Notes under the pieces: generated by a model
What the model saw: only the letters and a program-made list of their open reading frames with translations
Databases searched by the model: none
Told to the model about the DNA's origin: nothing
Made by a program: the position numbers and the translations under genes
Shown here: positions 19,848 to 31,847 of the stretch, piece by piece
How positions within the stretch are numbered: the first letter of the stretch is position 1
Layout: the number at the start of each line of letters is the position of its first letter
NCBI RefSeq assembly: GCF_002850605.1
Contig: NZ_NXGB01000001.1
Span: forward strand, 434,001-498,000
Length of the DNA stretch: 64,000 nt
Direction of reading: 5' to 3'
DNA from: Pasteurella oralis
Lineage (GTDB): Bacteria > Pseudomonadota > Gammaproteobacteria > Enterobacterales > Pasteurellaceae

Positions 19848-21227
19848 ATGGCAAAGGCTCCCAAAAGTGCTTATGTATGCAATGATTGCGGCGCGGAGTT
19901 TTCGCGTTGGCAAGGACAATGTGCTGCTTGCAAGGCATGGAATACAATTAGTGAAGTTCGTTTAGTTTCTGCGAGTACAAATGCTAAAGGCGATCGTTTT
20001 AGTGGCTATGCCGGCGAAACTCGTGCCAAAATTCAAACACTGTCAGAAATTTCACTACAAGAAACTCCTCGTTTCGCAAGTGGTTTTAATGAATTAGATC
20101 GTGTCTTGGGCGGGGGCGTTGTACCTGGTAGCGCTATTTTAATTGGTGGACATCCCGGTGCGGGAAAAAGTACCTTATTGTTGCAAGTGATGTGTGGTTT
20201 AGCACAGAAAATGACCGCACTTTATGTCACTGGAGAAGAGTCTTTACAACAAGTTGCAATGCGAGCCAAACGTTTAGGCTTACCAGCTGATAAATTAAAT
20301 ATGCTCTCTGAAACTTCAGTTGAACAGATTTGCGCTTTAGCTGATCAGTTAAAGCCACAGATTATTGTGATTGATTCTATTCAAGTGATGCATTTAGCCG
20401 ATATTCAATCTTCACCGGGGAGTGTTGCTCAAGTCCGTGAATGTGCTTCTTTTTTAACGCGTTATGCTAAAACACGACAAGTTGCTATTGTGATGGTAGG
20501 ACATGTGACGAAAGATGGCACCTTAGCTGGACCTAAAGTATTGGAGCATGTGATTGACTGTTCTTTGTTATTAGAGGGGGAAGCTGATTCACGTTATCGT
20601 ACTTTGCGCAGTCATAAAAACCGTTTTGGGGCAGTAAATGAATTAGGGGTATTTGCCATGACGGAACAGGGATTACGTGAGGTGAAAAATCCCTCCGCAA
20701 TCTTTTTAAGTCGTGGTGAAGAACAGACTTCAGGCAGTTCTGTGATGGTGATTTGGGAAGGTACACGTCCATTATTGGTGGAGATTCAAGCGTTAGTTGA
20801 TCATTCAATGTTAGCCAACCCTCGTCGCGTTGCTGTTGGACTGGAACAAAATCGTTTAGCGTTATTATTAGCTGTATTACATCGACACGGTGGTTTACAG
20901 ATGTCTGATCAAGATGTTTTTGTCAATGTCGTTGGTGGAGTAAAAGTGACGGAAACCAGTGCGGATCTTGCCTTGTTATTAGCCTTGATTTCGAGTTTTC
21001 GTAATCGTCCATTGCCACAGGATTTAGTCGTATTTGGTGAAGTGGGATTAGCGGGTGAAATTCGTCCTGTTCCAAGTGGACAAGAACGGATTAGCGAAGC
21101 GGCTAAACATGGTTTTAAGCGGGCGATTGTGCCCTTTGCTAATCGTCCTAAAAATACAGTGCAGAATATGGAAGTGTTTACTGTGAAAAAATTGTCTGAT
21201 GCATTGGTGATATTAGATAATTTTTAA
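19848..21227 (+). CDS. radA: DNA repair protein RadA
   Basis: A RecA-like, DnaB-type helicase that processes recombination intermediates; in naturally transformable species it helps branch migration during uptake of donor DNA, which is relevant here. The 459 residues show a four-cysteine zinc finger (C11, C14, C25, C28), Walker A GGHPGAGKST near residue 100, the RadA-specific KNRFG motif near residue 256 and a C-terminal Lon-like domain. Length matches E. coli (460). It follows the ygiF-like gene by three bases. A USS at 20214-20222 encodes part of MTALYV. Confidence 0.95.
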   Translation: MAKAPKSAYVCNDCGAEFSRWQGQCAACKAWNTISEVRLVSASTNAKGDRFSGYAGETRAKIQTLSEISLQETPRFASGFNELDRVLGGGVVPGSAILIGGHPGAGKSTLLLQVMCGLAQKMTALYVTGEESLQQVAMRAKRLGLPADKLNMLSETSVEQICALADQLKPQIIVIDSIQVMHLADIQSSPGSVAQVRECASFLTRYAKTRQVAIVMVGHVTKDGTLAGPKVLEHVIDCSLLLEGEADSRYRTLRSHKNRFGAVNELGVFAMTEQGLREVKNPSAIFLSRGEEQTSGSSVMVIWEGTRPLLVEIQALVDHSMLANPRRVAVGLEQNRLALLLAVLHRHGGLQMSDQDVFVNVVGGVKVTETSADLALLLALISSFRNRPLPQDLVVFGEVGLAGEIRPVPSGQERISEAAKHGFKRAIVPFANRPKNTVQNMEVFTVKKLSDALVILDNF

Positions 21228-21286
21228 ATATCATAGTATGATCTCATTATTATTACAGTTAAAAAGTACAACAAAGGATGTCGCCA

Positions 21287-21766
21287 ATGGAAAAGAAATT
21301 GATGAAAGCGCTTGATAGTATTGATATAAAAATTTTGAATGAATTGCAACGTAACGGCAAAATTTCAAATATTGATTTGTCTAAAAAAGTGGGTTTATCA
21401 CCGACACCTTGTTTAGAGCGTGTTAAACGCCTTGAAAAACAAGGTGTCATCATGGGCTATCGTGCTTTGTTAAATCCAGAATTATTAGATTCGCCATTAT
21501 TAGTCATTGTGGAGATTACCTTAATCCGTGGTAAGCCAGATGTGTTTGAAGAATTTAATGCTGCGGTGCAACAACTTGATGAAATTCAGGAATGTCACTT
21601 GGTATCAGGTGATTTTGATTATTTATTAAAAACGCGGGTAGCAGATATGGCAGCGTATCGTAAATTACTTGGTACGACGTTGTTACGCTTACCCGGTGTG
21701 AATGATACACGCACTTATGTGGTGATGGAAGAAGTGAAGCAAACCAACTTTTTACAACTGAAGTAA
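21287..21766 (+). CDS. lrp: Leucine-responsive regulatory protein Lrp
   Basis: Global DNA-binding regulator of amino-acid metabolism, transport and surface genes, active as octamers or hexadecamers. The 159 residues contain the winged helix-turn-helix ([33 protein letters not shown]) and the C-terminal RAM domain with [19 protein letters not shown], nearly identical to E. coli Lrp. An ATG at 21278 touches the ribosome site AAAGGA; the ATG at 21287, eight bases from it, is the better start. Followed four bases later by ftsK, as in E. coli where lrp precedes ftsK. Confidence 0.95.
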   Translation: MEKKLMKALDSIDIKILNELQRNGKISNIDLSKKVGLSPTPCLERVKRLEKQGVIMGYRALLNPELLDSPLLVIVEITLIRGKPDVFEEFNAAVQQLDEIQECHLVSGDFDYLLKTRVADMAAYRKLLGTTLLRLPGVNDTRTYVVMEEVKQTNFLQLK

Positions 21767-21770
21767 GACC

Positions 21771-24557
21771 ATGATTAAACGAATTTCTGAAAAATTTACC
21801 CCTAAGCAGTATTTATTGGAATTTTTCTTTATTTTGACCGCACTTTTCGCACTTTACCTGATTGCGGCGTGGTCAAGTTATTCCCCATTAGATAACTCAT
21901 GGGCATCTTCAAGCTATATCGAAAAAACGATCAATAAAGCAGGAGCGTTAGGTGCTTGGTTTATTGATTTATTTTTTGTGTTATTTGGGCATATTGGGCA
22001 TCTTATTCCTTTCGTCGTTTTAATCACCTCGCTTTATTTTTTACGCAGTAAAAGAAAAGCACAATTTAATCTATCACGTTTAACTATTGGCTTACTTGGC
22101 TTTGCTATTTTTTTATGTGGCTCTTGTGTATTAGCGACTTTATTGTTGACGAATTCACCTTATTATTTAGCCGGTGGTGTACTTGGCGGCAGTTTAGTGA
22201 CAGTATTTTTCCCTCTACTGGATTTTGTTGGTTTAATGTTATCTGGCTTTGTTTTAACGTTGCTTGGATTCATTTTATGCTCTGGTTCTTCGCTGATTCG
22301 TTTATGTATCAATTTTTTTCATTGGTTGACCATGAAAAATGATGATAAAACAGCACAAGATGGCGAGCAGTCTTTATCCCCGCAGCAAGATTTAGATTTA
22401 CAAAATACAAGCTTAGATGAAAAAGATGTTGATAATCAAATTAGCTTAATTGAAGACCCACAAATTGATGTATTACCACAAGTTGAAATGGAAACACCTG
22501 CTTTAGTGAGTGTCGAAAACTTTATTAATATTAATGGGTTGAATACTGAGCAAGCAACATCATCGCAAACATCAGATGCTGCATCTACATTTGATAGCTT
22601 AGAAAAAGCACAACTTGGTGGTTATGCAGTTGAACATGAGCTTTCCTTGCCAACAGTTAGTGTACAAGAGGAATATGACGTTCCTGTTTTTTCAGCGGCA
22701 GTAGTCAACCCTCAGTTAACACCTGTAGAAGAATTGCGCCAAAGTGTCAGTGATTTCTCACCTGAGCTGGTTGAAATGCCAACAGTTTCGTTATCTCCAC
22801 TTTCACATAAAATTTCACAAAATTCGACCGTACTTAACGAGCAAGAAAGTGATTTAGCCCGCCAATTCGCTGCCCAAGAACAACAACGTCTAGATGAGAT
22901 GGCAGTACGCGCAAAAGAATTAAATGCAGAGGATGCACTACAAACCATTTTTGCGGAACCTGAATTACAAGAAAATGATTTAGCACCAGCGGCACCAATT
23001 TATAAGTCTTATGGCGATTCACTTATTCATCCTGCATTGCAGCAGAAAGTGACGACCAAAGCAAAACCGACAACGCCAATGCCAAGTTTGGAGTTATTAG
23101 AACATCGTCCGAGTCAGGCTCATCGTATTACTCAAGAAGAAATCATTGAAACATCACAACGTATTGAACATCAGTTGCGTAATTTTGGCGTTAAAGCAAA
23201 TGTGAAAGATGTATTAGTGGGACCGGTTGTTACCCGTTATGAACTTGAGTTACAACCGGGTGTCAAAGCAGCGAAAGTAACCGGCATTGATACCGATTTA
23301 GCGCGCGCATTAATGTTCCGTTCAATTCGTGTGGCAGAAGTCATTCCGGGTAAACCTTATATTGGGATTGAAACGCCAAATGTAAATCGCCAAATGGTCA
23401 CATTACGTGAAGTGTTAGACAGTGATGAATTCCGTCAATCAAAATCATTACTTTCAATGGCATTAGGTAAAGATATTAGTGGTAAACCTGTAGTGGTAGA
23501 TCTGGCTAAAATGCCTCATTTATTAGTAGCAGGCTCAACGGGGTCAGGAAAATCTGTTGGGGTCAATACGATGATTTTAAGTTTACTGTTCAGAGTTAAA
23601 CCTGAAGAAGTCAAATTCATTATGATTGATCCAAAAGTCGTTGAATTGTCTATTTATGATGGTATTCCACATTTGTTGACAGAAGTTGTGACGGACATGA
23701 AGAAAGCCGCGAATGCATTACGTTGGTGTGTCGATGAAATGGAGCGCCGTTATCAATTACTTTCTGCATTACGCGTGCGTAATATCGAAGGTTACAATGA
23801 AAAAATAGACGAATATGAAGCCATGAATATGCCAATCCCAAATCCATTGTGGCGACCAGGAGATACAATGGATGCTCTGCCACCACCATTGGAAAAGTTA
23901 AGCTATATTGTGGTTATTGTTGATGAGTTTGCTGATTTGATGATGGTAGCGGGTAAACAAGTGGAAGAATTGATTGCACGTTTGGCGCAAAAAGCACGTG
24001 CGATTGGAATTCATTTGATTTTAGCGACACAACGCCCGTCAGTAGATGTCATCACTGGCTTAATAAAAGCCAATATTCCAAGTCGAATTGCCTTTACAGT
24101 GGCAAGTAAAATTGACTCTCGTACTATTCTGGATCAGGTTGGCGCAGAAGCATTACTTGGACGCGGTGATATGCTGTATTCAGGTGCAGGCTCTTCTGAT
24201 TTAGTTCGTGTACATGGTGCCTTTATGAGTGATGATGAAGTTGCTCGAGTCGTCGATGATTGGAAAGCGCGTGGCAAGCCAAGTTATATCGAGGGTATTT
24301 TAGAAGGCTCTGATGATGACGAAGCAGACTCGCAACGTTTAGCGACAGATTCGGATGATTTAGATGATTTATTTGATGAAGTCGTTGAATTTGTTACTAC
24401 TACGGGCAATACCTCTACTTCGTATGTACAGCGTAAATTTAAAGTTGGCTTTAACCGCGCTGCACGTATTATGGATCAACTAGAAGAACAAGGGATTGTT
24501 TCACCAATGCAAAATGGCAAGCGTGAAATATTAGCACGACGTTCTTCTGATTTTTAG
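21771..24557 (+). CDS. ftsK: DNA translocase FtsK
   Basis: Septal motor that pumps chromosome ends toward dif during division. Four membrane helices lie in the first 180 residues, then an acidic, Gln/Ser-rich linker to about residue 430, the RecA-like motor with Walker [10 protein letters not shown] near residue 588 and Walker [15 protein letters not shown], and the C-terminal winged-helix gamma domain ([20 protein letters not shown]) that reads polar sequences and activates XerD. At 928 residues it is about 400 shorter than the E. coli protein, mainly in the linker. A USS at 21837-21845 falls in the first membrane helix. Confidence 0.95.
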   Translation: MIKRISEKFTPKQYLLEFFFILTALFALYLIAAWSSYSPLDNSWASSSYIEKTINKAGALGAWFIDLFFVLFGHIGHLIPFVVLITSLYFLRSKRKAQFNLSRLTIGLLGFAIFLCGSCVLATLLLTNSPYYLAGGVLGGSLVTVFFPLLDFVGLMLSGFVLTLLGFILCSGSSLIRLCINFFHWLTMKNDDKTAQDGEQSLSPQQDLDLQNTSLDEKDVDNQISLIEDPQIDVLPQVEMETPALVSVENFININGLNTEQATSSQTSDAASTFDSLEKAQLGGYAVEHELSLPTVSVQEEYDVPVFSAAVVNPQLTPVEELRQSVSDFSPELVEMPTVSLSPLSHKISQNSTVLNEQESDLARQFAAQEQQRLDEMAVRAKELNAEDALQTIFAEPELQENDLAPAAPIYKSYGDSLIHPALQQKVTTKAKPTTPMPSLELLEHRPSQAHRITQEEIIETSQRIEHQLRNFGVKANVKDVLVGPVVTRYELELQPGVKAAKVTGIDTDLARALMFRSIRVAEVIPGKPYIGIETPNVNRQMVTLREVLDSDEFRQSKSLLSMALGKDISGKPVVVDLAKMPHLLVAGSTGSGKSVGVNTMILSLLFRVKPEEVKFIMIDPKVVELSIYDGIPHLLTEVVTDMKKAANALRWCVDEMERRYQLLSALRVRNIEGYNEKIDEYEAMNMPIPNPLWRPGDTMDALPPPLEKLSYIVVIVDEFADLMMVAGKQVEELIARLAQKARAIGIHLILATQRPSVDVITGLIKANIPSRIAFTVASKIDSRTILDQVGAEALLGRGDMLYSGAGSSDLVRVHGAFMSDDEVARVVDDWKARGKPSYIEGILEGSDDDEADSQRLATDSDDLDDLFDEVVEFVTTTGNTSTSYVQRKFKVGFNRAARIMDQLEEQGIVSPMQNGKREILARRSSDF

Positions 24558-24567
24558 GAAAGTAAAT

Positions 24568-25185
24568 ATGCAAAAAATTTTGTTAAAAACGACCGCACTT
24601 TTGCTTGCTGGTTTTAGTAGTTTGGCTTGGGCTGATGCGGCAAGCGAATTACAACAGCGTTTAGCTAAAGTAAATGTATTAAGTGCGGATTATGCACAAA
24701 CAGTGAGTACAGCTGATGGGAAAAATGTACAGCAAGGCAGTGGTCAAATTCAAATTAAACGTCCTAACTTGTTTCGTATGGATAATAAACAGCCACAAGA
24801 AAGTCAAATTATTTCTGATGGTAAAACACTGTGGTTTTACGATCCTTTTGTCGAGCAAGTAACCGCCAATTGGGTAAAAGAAGCAGTAAATAACACGCCT
24901 TTCGTCTTGCTTACTAGTGATGATAATAGCCATTGGGCGCAGTATTCTGTTGAACAAAAAGCAGATACTTTTACTTTAAAGCCAAAAGCAAAGAACAGTA
25001 ATATCAAACAATTTGATATTCGTATTGATAGCGAGGGGGTATTACGCAATTTCAGTACGATTGAAAAGGATGGACAATCGAATTTATATGTATTGCGTAA
25101 TATTACTAACCAGCCTTTGGCTGACAGCTTGTTTAAGTTTACTGTGCCAAAAGGTGTAGAATTAGACGACCAGCGTAAAAAATAA
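24568..25185 (+). CDS. lolA: Periplasmic lipoprotein carrier LolA
   Basis: Carries outer-membrane lipoproteins from LolCDE across the periplasm to LolB. The 205-residue precursor has the signal peptide [20 protein letters not shown] ending WA, then [20 protein letters not shown]. Family features include [20 protein letters not shown] and [11 protein letters not shown], which line the hydrophobic cavity. An exact USS (24592-24600) is read in frame inside the signal peptide as T-A-L. Located ten bases after ftsK and before rarA, the order also found in E. coli. Confidence 0.94.
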   Translation: MQKILLKTTALLLAGFSSLAWADAASELQQRLAKVNVLSADYAQTVSTADGKNVQQGSGQIQIKRPNLFRMDNKQPQESQIISDGKTLWFYDPFVEQVTANWVKEAVNNTPFVLLTSDDNSHWAQYSVEQKADTFTLKPKAKNSNIKQFDIRIDSEGVLRNFSTIEKDGQSNLYVLRNITNQPLADSLFKFTVPKGVELDDQRKK

Positions 25186-25198
25186 ATTGGAATAGGAT

Positions 25199-26536
25199 AT
25201 GTCGAACTTGAACCTTGATTTTACGCATGATGATTTTCGTCCTCTTGCTGCGAGAATGCGACCGACGACACTAGAACAATATTGTGGACAAACGCATTTA
25301 ATCGGTGAAGGAAAACCCTTGCGTAAAGCGATTCAAGCTGGACATATTCATTCAATGGTATTATGGGGTCCCCCCGGAACTGGAAAAACTACTCTGGCAG
25401 AGATCATCGCGTTGCGAATTCAGGCAGAAGTAGAACGAATTTCTGCTGTCACTAGTGGCATAAAAGAAATTAGAGAAGCGATTGAACGAGCAAAACATAA
25501 CCGTTTAGCTGATCGCCGCACTATTCTTTTTGTGGATGAAGTTCATCGTTTCAATAAAAGTCAACAAGACGCTTTTTTACCTCATATCGAAGACGGTACT
25601 ATTATTTTTATTGGTGCAACGACTGAAAATCCGTCCTTTGAATTAAATAGCGCCCTTTTGTCTCGAGCTCGAGTGTATATTCTAAAATCCCTTACTACAC
25701 AAGATATCAGCCAAGTTTTGCAACAGGCTTTGCAAGATGAAACCCGTGGATTAGGTAAAACAAAATTTGTTTTAGAGGCTAATGTGCTTGAGACACTTGC
25801 TGAGTATGTGAATGGTGATGCACGCTTAGCATTAAATAGCCTTGAATTAATGGTTGACATGGCGGAAGAAAGTGAAAACGGCAAAATTTTAGACCACACT
25901 TTATTGAAAGAAATTCTAGGAGAACGCCAGGCCCGTTTTGATAAACAAGGCGATCGTTTTTATGATCTGATTTCTGCATTACATAAATCAGTGCGTGGTT
26001 CGGCACCAGATGCAGCATTATATTGGTATGCGCGGATTATCACTGCGGGAGGTGATCCGCTTTATGTCGCAAGACGTTTATTAGCTATTGCTTCGGAAGA
26101 TGTAGGGAATGCTGATCCAAGAGCAATGCAAGTTGCGCTTGCTGCTTGGGATTGTTTTACTCGTGTTGGTGCGGCTGAGGGGGAGCGAGCGATTGCACAG
26201 GCAATTGTTTATCTTGCTGTTGCACCAAAAAGTAATGCTGTTTATAGCGCGTTTAAACAAGCAAAAAAACAAGTGCAGGAATTACCTGATTATGACGTAC
26301 CAGAACATTTGCGTAATGCGCCAACTAATTTGATGAAAGAGCTTGGTTATGGAGCAGAATATCGTTATGCTCATGATGAAGCAAATGCTTATGCCGCAGG
26401 TGAGAATTATTTTCCTGAACCTCTCAAAGATACGCAATACTATTTCCCAACCAATCGGGGTATGGAGATTAAAATCAAAGAAAAACTAGATTGGTTGCGG
26501 CAACAAGATCAAGTAAGTAAGAGAAAGCGTTATTGA
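25199..26536 (+). CDS. rarA: Replication-associated recombination protein RarA (MgsA)
   Basis: A clamp-loader-like AAA+ ATPase that acts at stalled replication forks. The 445 residues (447 in E. coli) contain [18 protein letters not shown], Walker A GPPGTGKT near residue 58, Walker [16 protein letters not shown], sensor [10 protein letters not shown], and the C-terminal MgsA region with [16 protein letters not shown] and [12 protein letters not shown]. It is in the lrp-ftsK-lolA-rarA run, 13 bases after lolA. No terminator is visible after it. Confidence 0.95.
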   Translation: MSNLNLDFTHDDFRPLAARMRPTTLEQYCGQTHLIGEGKPLRKAIQAGHIHSMVLWGPPGTGKTTLAEIIALRIQAEVERISAVTSGIKEIREAIERAKHNRLADRRTILFVDEVHRFNKSQQDAFLPHIEDGTIIFIGATTENPSFELNSALLSRARVYILKSLTTQDISQVLQQALQDETRGLGKTKFVLEANVLETLAEYVNGDARLALNSLELMVDMAEESENGKILDHTLLKEILGERQARFDKQGDRFYDLISALHKSVRGSAPDAALYWYARIITAGGDPLYVARRLLAIASEDVGNADPRAMQVALAAWDCFTRVGAAEGERAIAQAIVYLAVAPKSNAVYSAFKQAKKQVQELPDYDVPEHLRNAPTNLMKELGYGAEYRYAHDEANAYAAGENYFPEPLKDTQYYFPTNRGMEIKIKEKLDWLRQQDQVSKRKRY

Positions 26537-28187
<1,651 letters not shown>

Positions 28188-28209
28188 CGCTTTTCTAATA
28201 GAGGTAAAT

Positions 28210-28240
28210 AAGGATAGCTAATTTACGGCTATCCTTTTTT
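28210..28240 (+). terminator. Intrinsic terminator of serS
   Basis: AAGGATAGC (28210-28218) and GCTATCCTT (28228-28236) form a perfect 9-bp stem followed by a run of T. It ends 53 bases past the serS stop. Confidence 0.85.
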
Positions 28241-28300
28241 GTGTCTGAATTAATCAAAATAGTATGTTTATTGCGCTAAACTTAATTTTCAGAAAATAAA

Positions 28301-28340
28301 AAAGTGCAGTTAACATTTTGGTAATGTGACCTGCACTTTT
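28301..28340 (-). terminator. Degenerate USS-pair hairpin after cdd
   Basis: AAAGTGCAG (28301-28309) pairs with CTGCACTTT (28331-28339). The stem extends inward with two mismatches to about 17 bp. Both arms are one base away from a true USS (CAG where CGG is expected). It lies 26 bases past cdd and between the convergent serS and cdd. Confidence 0.6.
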
Positions 28341-28365
28341 ATTTACATTTTAATCAGTTCATTTG

Positions 28366-29262
28366 TTAAAGCGCGATATATTCTAATTTGGTTGCACAAA
28401 TACTTTCGACTAAGTCTTCACTCATTTTACGGTAACTTAATGTATTGGCTTGTTCAACCATGACGACTTGTTGAATATTTGCTAACTCTTCTCCATTTAA
28501 GAAAAGATGATTAAGTGCGACCTGTAGTGCTGGTAAACTAGGATTAAATGCCGCATTTTCAGCATAACTACCAAAGAATATGCGTTGATCTTGAGTTTGG
28601 ATTGCAACACCATGATAGGAATTAGAATAGGGGGCATGTGCGGTATTAGCGGCTTTAAGTGCGGTCAAAATAAGTGGATTTTGACTGTGATAATTCAAGT
28701 GATTGTCATGCTCATCTAGCAATAATTGATTGATGTTAAGATCTTTTGGACCAAAAGAATCGGGTAAATATTTTTGTAATGGGTTGTTTTGGCTATGAGG
28801 TAAGTGAATCTGAAGCTCGGAAGCAGAGTTTAGTTCATTCATAAATTGGCGACAATGACCACATGGCGTATAGTTGACAACAATACCTGTGAGTGATTTT
28901 TCGTTATTTACCCATGCATGTGAGATAGCACTTTGTTCAGCATGAATAGTTTGTTGAATGTTAGTGTTTGAAAATTCCTGATTTGCTCCAAAGTAAAAAT
29001 TGCCACTAATACCAATAGCTACAGCGCCAACATGAAAGTTTGAAATAGGGGTATGAGAGTAACAAGCTGTAATTGGTAATAGTTTTAATGCAAGCTGTTT
29101 ATGATCAAGATGGTGTTTTTGACAAATATGATTAACAATAAAGTGTGGTAATAAACCAATAAAATGTTGTTCTTCTAAAATGTGCCATATATCTTGCCCG
29201 AGTTGTTCTGGCTCAATGAGATGAATGGCTTGTTTAATTTTCTCTGAAATATGTAGATTCAT
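28366..29262 (-). CDS. cdd: Cytidine deaminase Cdd
   Basis: Zinc enzyme that converts cytidine and deoxycytidine to uridine forms in pyrimidine salvage. The 298-residue product (294 in E. coli) is the long dimeric type. The first domain holds the zinc ligands in HAEQSAI and PCGHCRQF; the second is the non-catalytic repeat with [12 protein letters not shown]. The frame opens 21 codons earlier, but MNLHISEK follows a strong AAGGAG ribosome site, so I start there. An exact USS at 28657-28665 is in frame within LTALKAAN. Confidence 0.94.
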   Translation of the reverse strand: MNLHISEKIKQAIHLIEPEQLGQDIWHILEEQHFIGLLPHFIVNHICQKHHLDHKQLALKLLPITACYSHTPISNFHVGAVAIGISGNFYFGANQEFSNTNIQQTIHAEQSAISHAWVNNEKSLTGIVVNYTPCGHCRQFMNELNSASELQIHLPHSQNNPLQKYLPDSFGPKDLNINQLLLDEHDNHLNYHSQNPLILTALKAANTAHAPYSNSYHGVAIQTQDQRIFFGSYAENAAFNPSLPALQVALNHLFLNGEELANIQQVVMVEQANTLSYRKMSEDLVESICATKLEYIAL

Positions 29263-29365
29263 ATTAGCTCTCCTTGTCTGAATATCTGTGCTTATATTAA
29301 TGTACAAAATAGAAAAGATCTTCATTCAGAAGATCTTTTTGTGATTGAAATCAAGCTATGGTTGA

Positions 29366-30412
29366 TTATTTTGCTGCTTTGAGCTTTTGGTAATAGCTGT
29401 CGTATAAATCAATTGCATTATCCACATCAATTTGCCATTGGCTACGATCAATGACTTCTTGTGTTAAGAAAGTCGCTTGATCTTCTGTAAGTGCTTTAGG
29501 CAGGCGTTTTAATGCTTCTAAGTTAGATGTTGGATAACCAATGTTTAGTGTCAATTTTTCTGAAACATCCGCACTTAATAGATAGTTAATCAATTTATAA
29601 GCATTTTCTGTGTTTTTAGCTGTTGCCGGAATAGCAAGATTATCAATCCAAAGCATTGTTCCTTCTTTCGGATAGATCATGTCTACTGTAGCACCTTCAT
29701 TTTTAGCGATACGTACAGAACCATTCCAAAGTAAACCGATATCTGTTTCTCCTGAGATAAACGTACTTGCAGGGTTATCAGAATTAAAAGAGAGAATATT
29801 TGGACGTAGTTTTAATAATTCTTCATAAGCTTCTTTTAACACCATCGGATCTTGTGTATTTGGGTCTTTTCCCATTTTTAATAAGGCGATATTAAAGAGT
29901 TCACGAGGATCATCGAGCATTTGCACTTTGCCTTTGAATTCCGTATTCCATAAGTCACCCCAAGATTGAAACTGTTCTGGATTTTGGTTTGAAGTATTAT
30001 AAGCAATACCTGTTGCACCAAATAGTTGAGGTAATGAATATTTATTCCCTTTATCATAAGGGCGATCAAGCATGTTTGGATCAAGTTGTGCTATTACGGG
30101 TAGTTTACTGTGATCCAATTCTTTTAGCATTCCTTCTCGAGCCATTTTTGAAACGAAATAGCTTGTTGGTGCGATCACATCATAACCACCATCTTTGCCA
30201 AGTGTTTTTAATTTAGCATACATGGTTTCGTTTGATTCTAAGCTTGAAACAATAACTTTGATTCCTGTTTGTTTTGTGAATTCATCTAATAAGCCTTCTG
30301 GAACATATTCTGTCCAAGTATAAAGATAAACTTCATTATTTGCTGCGTTTGCATAATTACTTATGCTCAGCATCATCACACCAGCAGTTAAAATACGAGT
30401 CAGTTTTTTCAT
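29366..30412 (-). CDS. potD: Spermidine/putrescine-binding protein PotD (second copy)
   Basis: Periplasmic polyamine receptor of an ABC importer, 348 residues with signal peptide MKKLTRILTAGVMMLSISNY to ANA. It keeps the residues known to contact polyamine in E. coli PotD: TWTEY, the Asp and Glu of DDPRELF, LWNGS and LWID. It is a clear paralogue of the potD just upstream, the same length and alike throughout, but it lies past a USS-pair terminator and has its own promoter, so it may be expressed separately and could prefer a different polyamine. Confidence 0.9.
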   Translation of the reverse strand: MKKLTRILTAGVMMLSISNYANAANNEVYLYTWTEYVPEGLLDEFTKQTGIKVIVSSLESNETMYAKLKTLGKDGGYDVIAPTSYFVSKMAREGMLKELDHSKLPVIAQLDPNMLDRPYDKGNKYSLPQLFGATGIAYNTSNQNPEQFQSWGDLWNTEFKGKVQMLDDPRELFNIALLKMGKDPNTQDPMVLKEAYEELLKLRPNILSFNSDNPASTFISGETDIGLLWNGSVRIAKNEGATVDMIYPKEGTMLWIDNLAIPATAKNTENAYKLINYLLSADVSEKLTLNIGYPTSNLEALKRLPKALTEDQATFLTQEVIDRSQWQIDVDNAIDLYDSYYQKLKAAK

Positions 30413-30539
30413 TAATATGGCTCCCGTAAAAGGGTAAAAAATGTGTCAGTTAAGGGCATAACTTAATTGACCTGAAGACGCCGAATGGATACGGACAAGA
30501 ATGGATTGTAGGCTAGAACGTATTGATTGTAAATGCATT

Positions 30540-30569
30540 ATTATATTAAATTTATGCTTAAAAATTCAA
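30540..30569 (-). promoter_or_regulatory. Putative promoter of the second potD
   Basis: On the minus strand TTGAAT (30564-30569) and a perfect TATAAT (30540-30545) are 18 bases apart. This would give a leader of about 120 bases before the second potD. It sits just after the USS-pair terminator that ends the first potD unit. Confidence 0.5.
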
Positions 30570-30607
30570 TTGACGAGCATCTAAAGATATAAGTTAAAGT
30601 ATGAAAA

Positions 30608-30644
30608 AAGTGCGGTTAAAATTTTTGAAATTTCGACCGCACTT
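30608..30644 (-). terminator. USS-pair terminator between the two potD genes
   Basis: Two exact, facing USS copies, AAGTGCGGT (30608-30616) and ACCGCACTT (30636-30644), with partly complementary sequence between them. A run of T follows on the minus strand. It lies 30 bases past the first potD stop. Confidence 0.75.
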
Positions 30645-30673
30645 GAGCTGTTTACTGACGTTTTAACAACAGA

Positions 30674-31720
30674 TTATTTTGCTGCTTTTAATTGTTGGTA
30701 ATAGTTTTCGTATAATTCAACTGCATCACCTACATCATCTTGCCAGTAGCTTTTTTGTAATACTTCAGCTGTTGGATAGATAGCAGGGTCTTGTGTGATT
30801 TCTGCTGGTAAGAGATTTAATGCTTCAATATTTGATGTTGGATAGCCAATTTCTTCTGTTAGTCGAGCAGAAACTTTTGCACTTAATAAATAGTTAATTA
30901 ATTTATGTGCTCCATCAGGATTTTTTGATGTTGCAGGAATTGCTAATGTATCAACCCAAAGTACAGGTCCCTCTTTTGGGAACACCATATCTAAAGGTGC
31001 TTGTTCTTTTTTAGCAATACGCACAGAACCATTCCATAATTGACCCACTTCAACTTCACCAGAAATAAATGAGTTAGCTGGATTATCAGAGTTGAATGAA
31101 AGCACATTTGGGCGTAACTTTAATAACTCTTCATAGGCTTGTTTGATCACTGCTGGGTCAGTCGTATTTGGATCTTGACCTAATTTTAATAATGCAATGT
31201 TAAATACTTCACGTGCATCATCAAGTAACTGTACTTTTCCTTTAAACTCAGGTTTCCATAAATCACCCCAAGCAGTGAAATTTTCACCCTTATAGCTATC
31301 TGTACTATAAGCAATACCTGGAGCGCCTAATAGTTGTGGCAATGAATATTTGTTACCTTTGTCATAAGGTTTATTTAACCAGTCAGGGTTTAATTCTTTG
31401 ATAACAGGTAATTTGCTGTGGTCTAGCTCTTTTAACATACCTTCACGCGACATTTTTGACACAAAATAATTTGATGGTGCGATAACATCATAGCCACCAG
31501 TTTCACCTTGTGTTTTTAATTTCGCATACATAGTTTCGTTTGATTCTAAACTAGAAACGATAACTTTGATGCCCGTTTCTTTTGTAAATTCATCTAATAA
31601 ACCATCTGGAACATATTCAGTCCAAGTATAAAGGTAAACAGTATCATTAGTTGCATGTGCATTCGCTGTTAAGCCAAGTGTCATGATTCCTGCAGTCACA
31701 AGACCTGCAAATTTTTTCAT
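30674..31720 (-). CDS. potD: Spermidine/putrescine-binding protein PotD (first copy)
   Basis: Periplasmic receptor of the PotABC importer, 348 residues with signal peptide MKKFAGLVTAGIMTLGLTAN to AHA. All the polyamine-contact segments of E. coli PotD are present: TWTEY, DDAREVF, LWNGS, LWVDTLA and the C-terminal WQDDVG. The frame opens ten codons earlier at 31750, but AGGAG is ten bases before the ATG at 31720, which is the better start. It follows potC after 127 bases that contain a promoter and a terminator-like hairpin (see findings). Confidence 0.92.
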   Translation of the reverse strand: MKKFAGLVTAGIMTLGLTANAHATNDTVYLYTWTEYVPDGLLDEFTKETGIKVIVSSLESNETMYAKLKTQGETGGYDVIAPSNYFVSKMSREGMLKELDHSKLPVIKELNPDWLNKPYDKGNKYSLPQLLGAPGIAYSTDSYKGENFTAWGDLWKPEFKGKVQLLDDAREVFNIALLKLGQDPNTTDPAVIKQAYEELLKLRPNVLSFNSDNPANSFISGEVEVGQLWNGSVRIAKKEQAPLDMVFPKEGPVLWVDTLAIPATSKNPDGAHKLINYLLSAKVSARLTEEIGYPTSNIEALNLLPAEITQDPAIYPTAEVLQKSYWQDDVGDAVELYENYYQQLKAAK

Positions 31721-31770
31721 TTCTATCATTCTCCTGTTAAGGGTAAACATTCTCTTTACTTAAGAGGCAT

Positions 31771-31799
31771 AAAAAACGCCTTGTTTTAAGGCAAGGCGT
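31771..31799 (-). terminator. Terminator hairpin between potC and potD
   Basis: On the minus strand ACGCCTTG (31799-31792) pairs perfectly with CAAGGCGT (31783-31776), loop of eight, then a run of T to 31770. It stands 49 bases past the potC stop, inside what is usually a continuous potABCD operon. Confidence 0.7.
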
Positions 31800-31828
31800 A
31801 TTCTATTTTGTATTAAGTTGTTTGTGAA
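31800..31828 (-). promoter_or_regulatory. Putative potD promoter abutting the terminator
   Basis: On the minus strand TTCACA (31823-31828, five of six) and TAGAAT (31800-31805, five of six) have a 17-base spacer. The expected start, about 31793, falls within the first arm of the hairpin at 31771-31799. Confidence 0.55.
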
Positions 31829-31847
31829 GTATTATTTTTTACAATAC

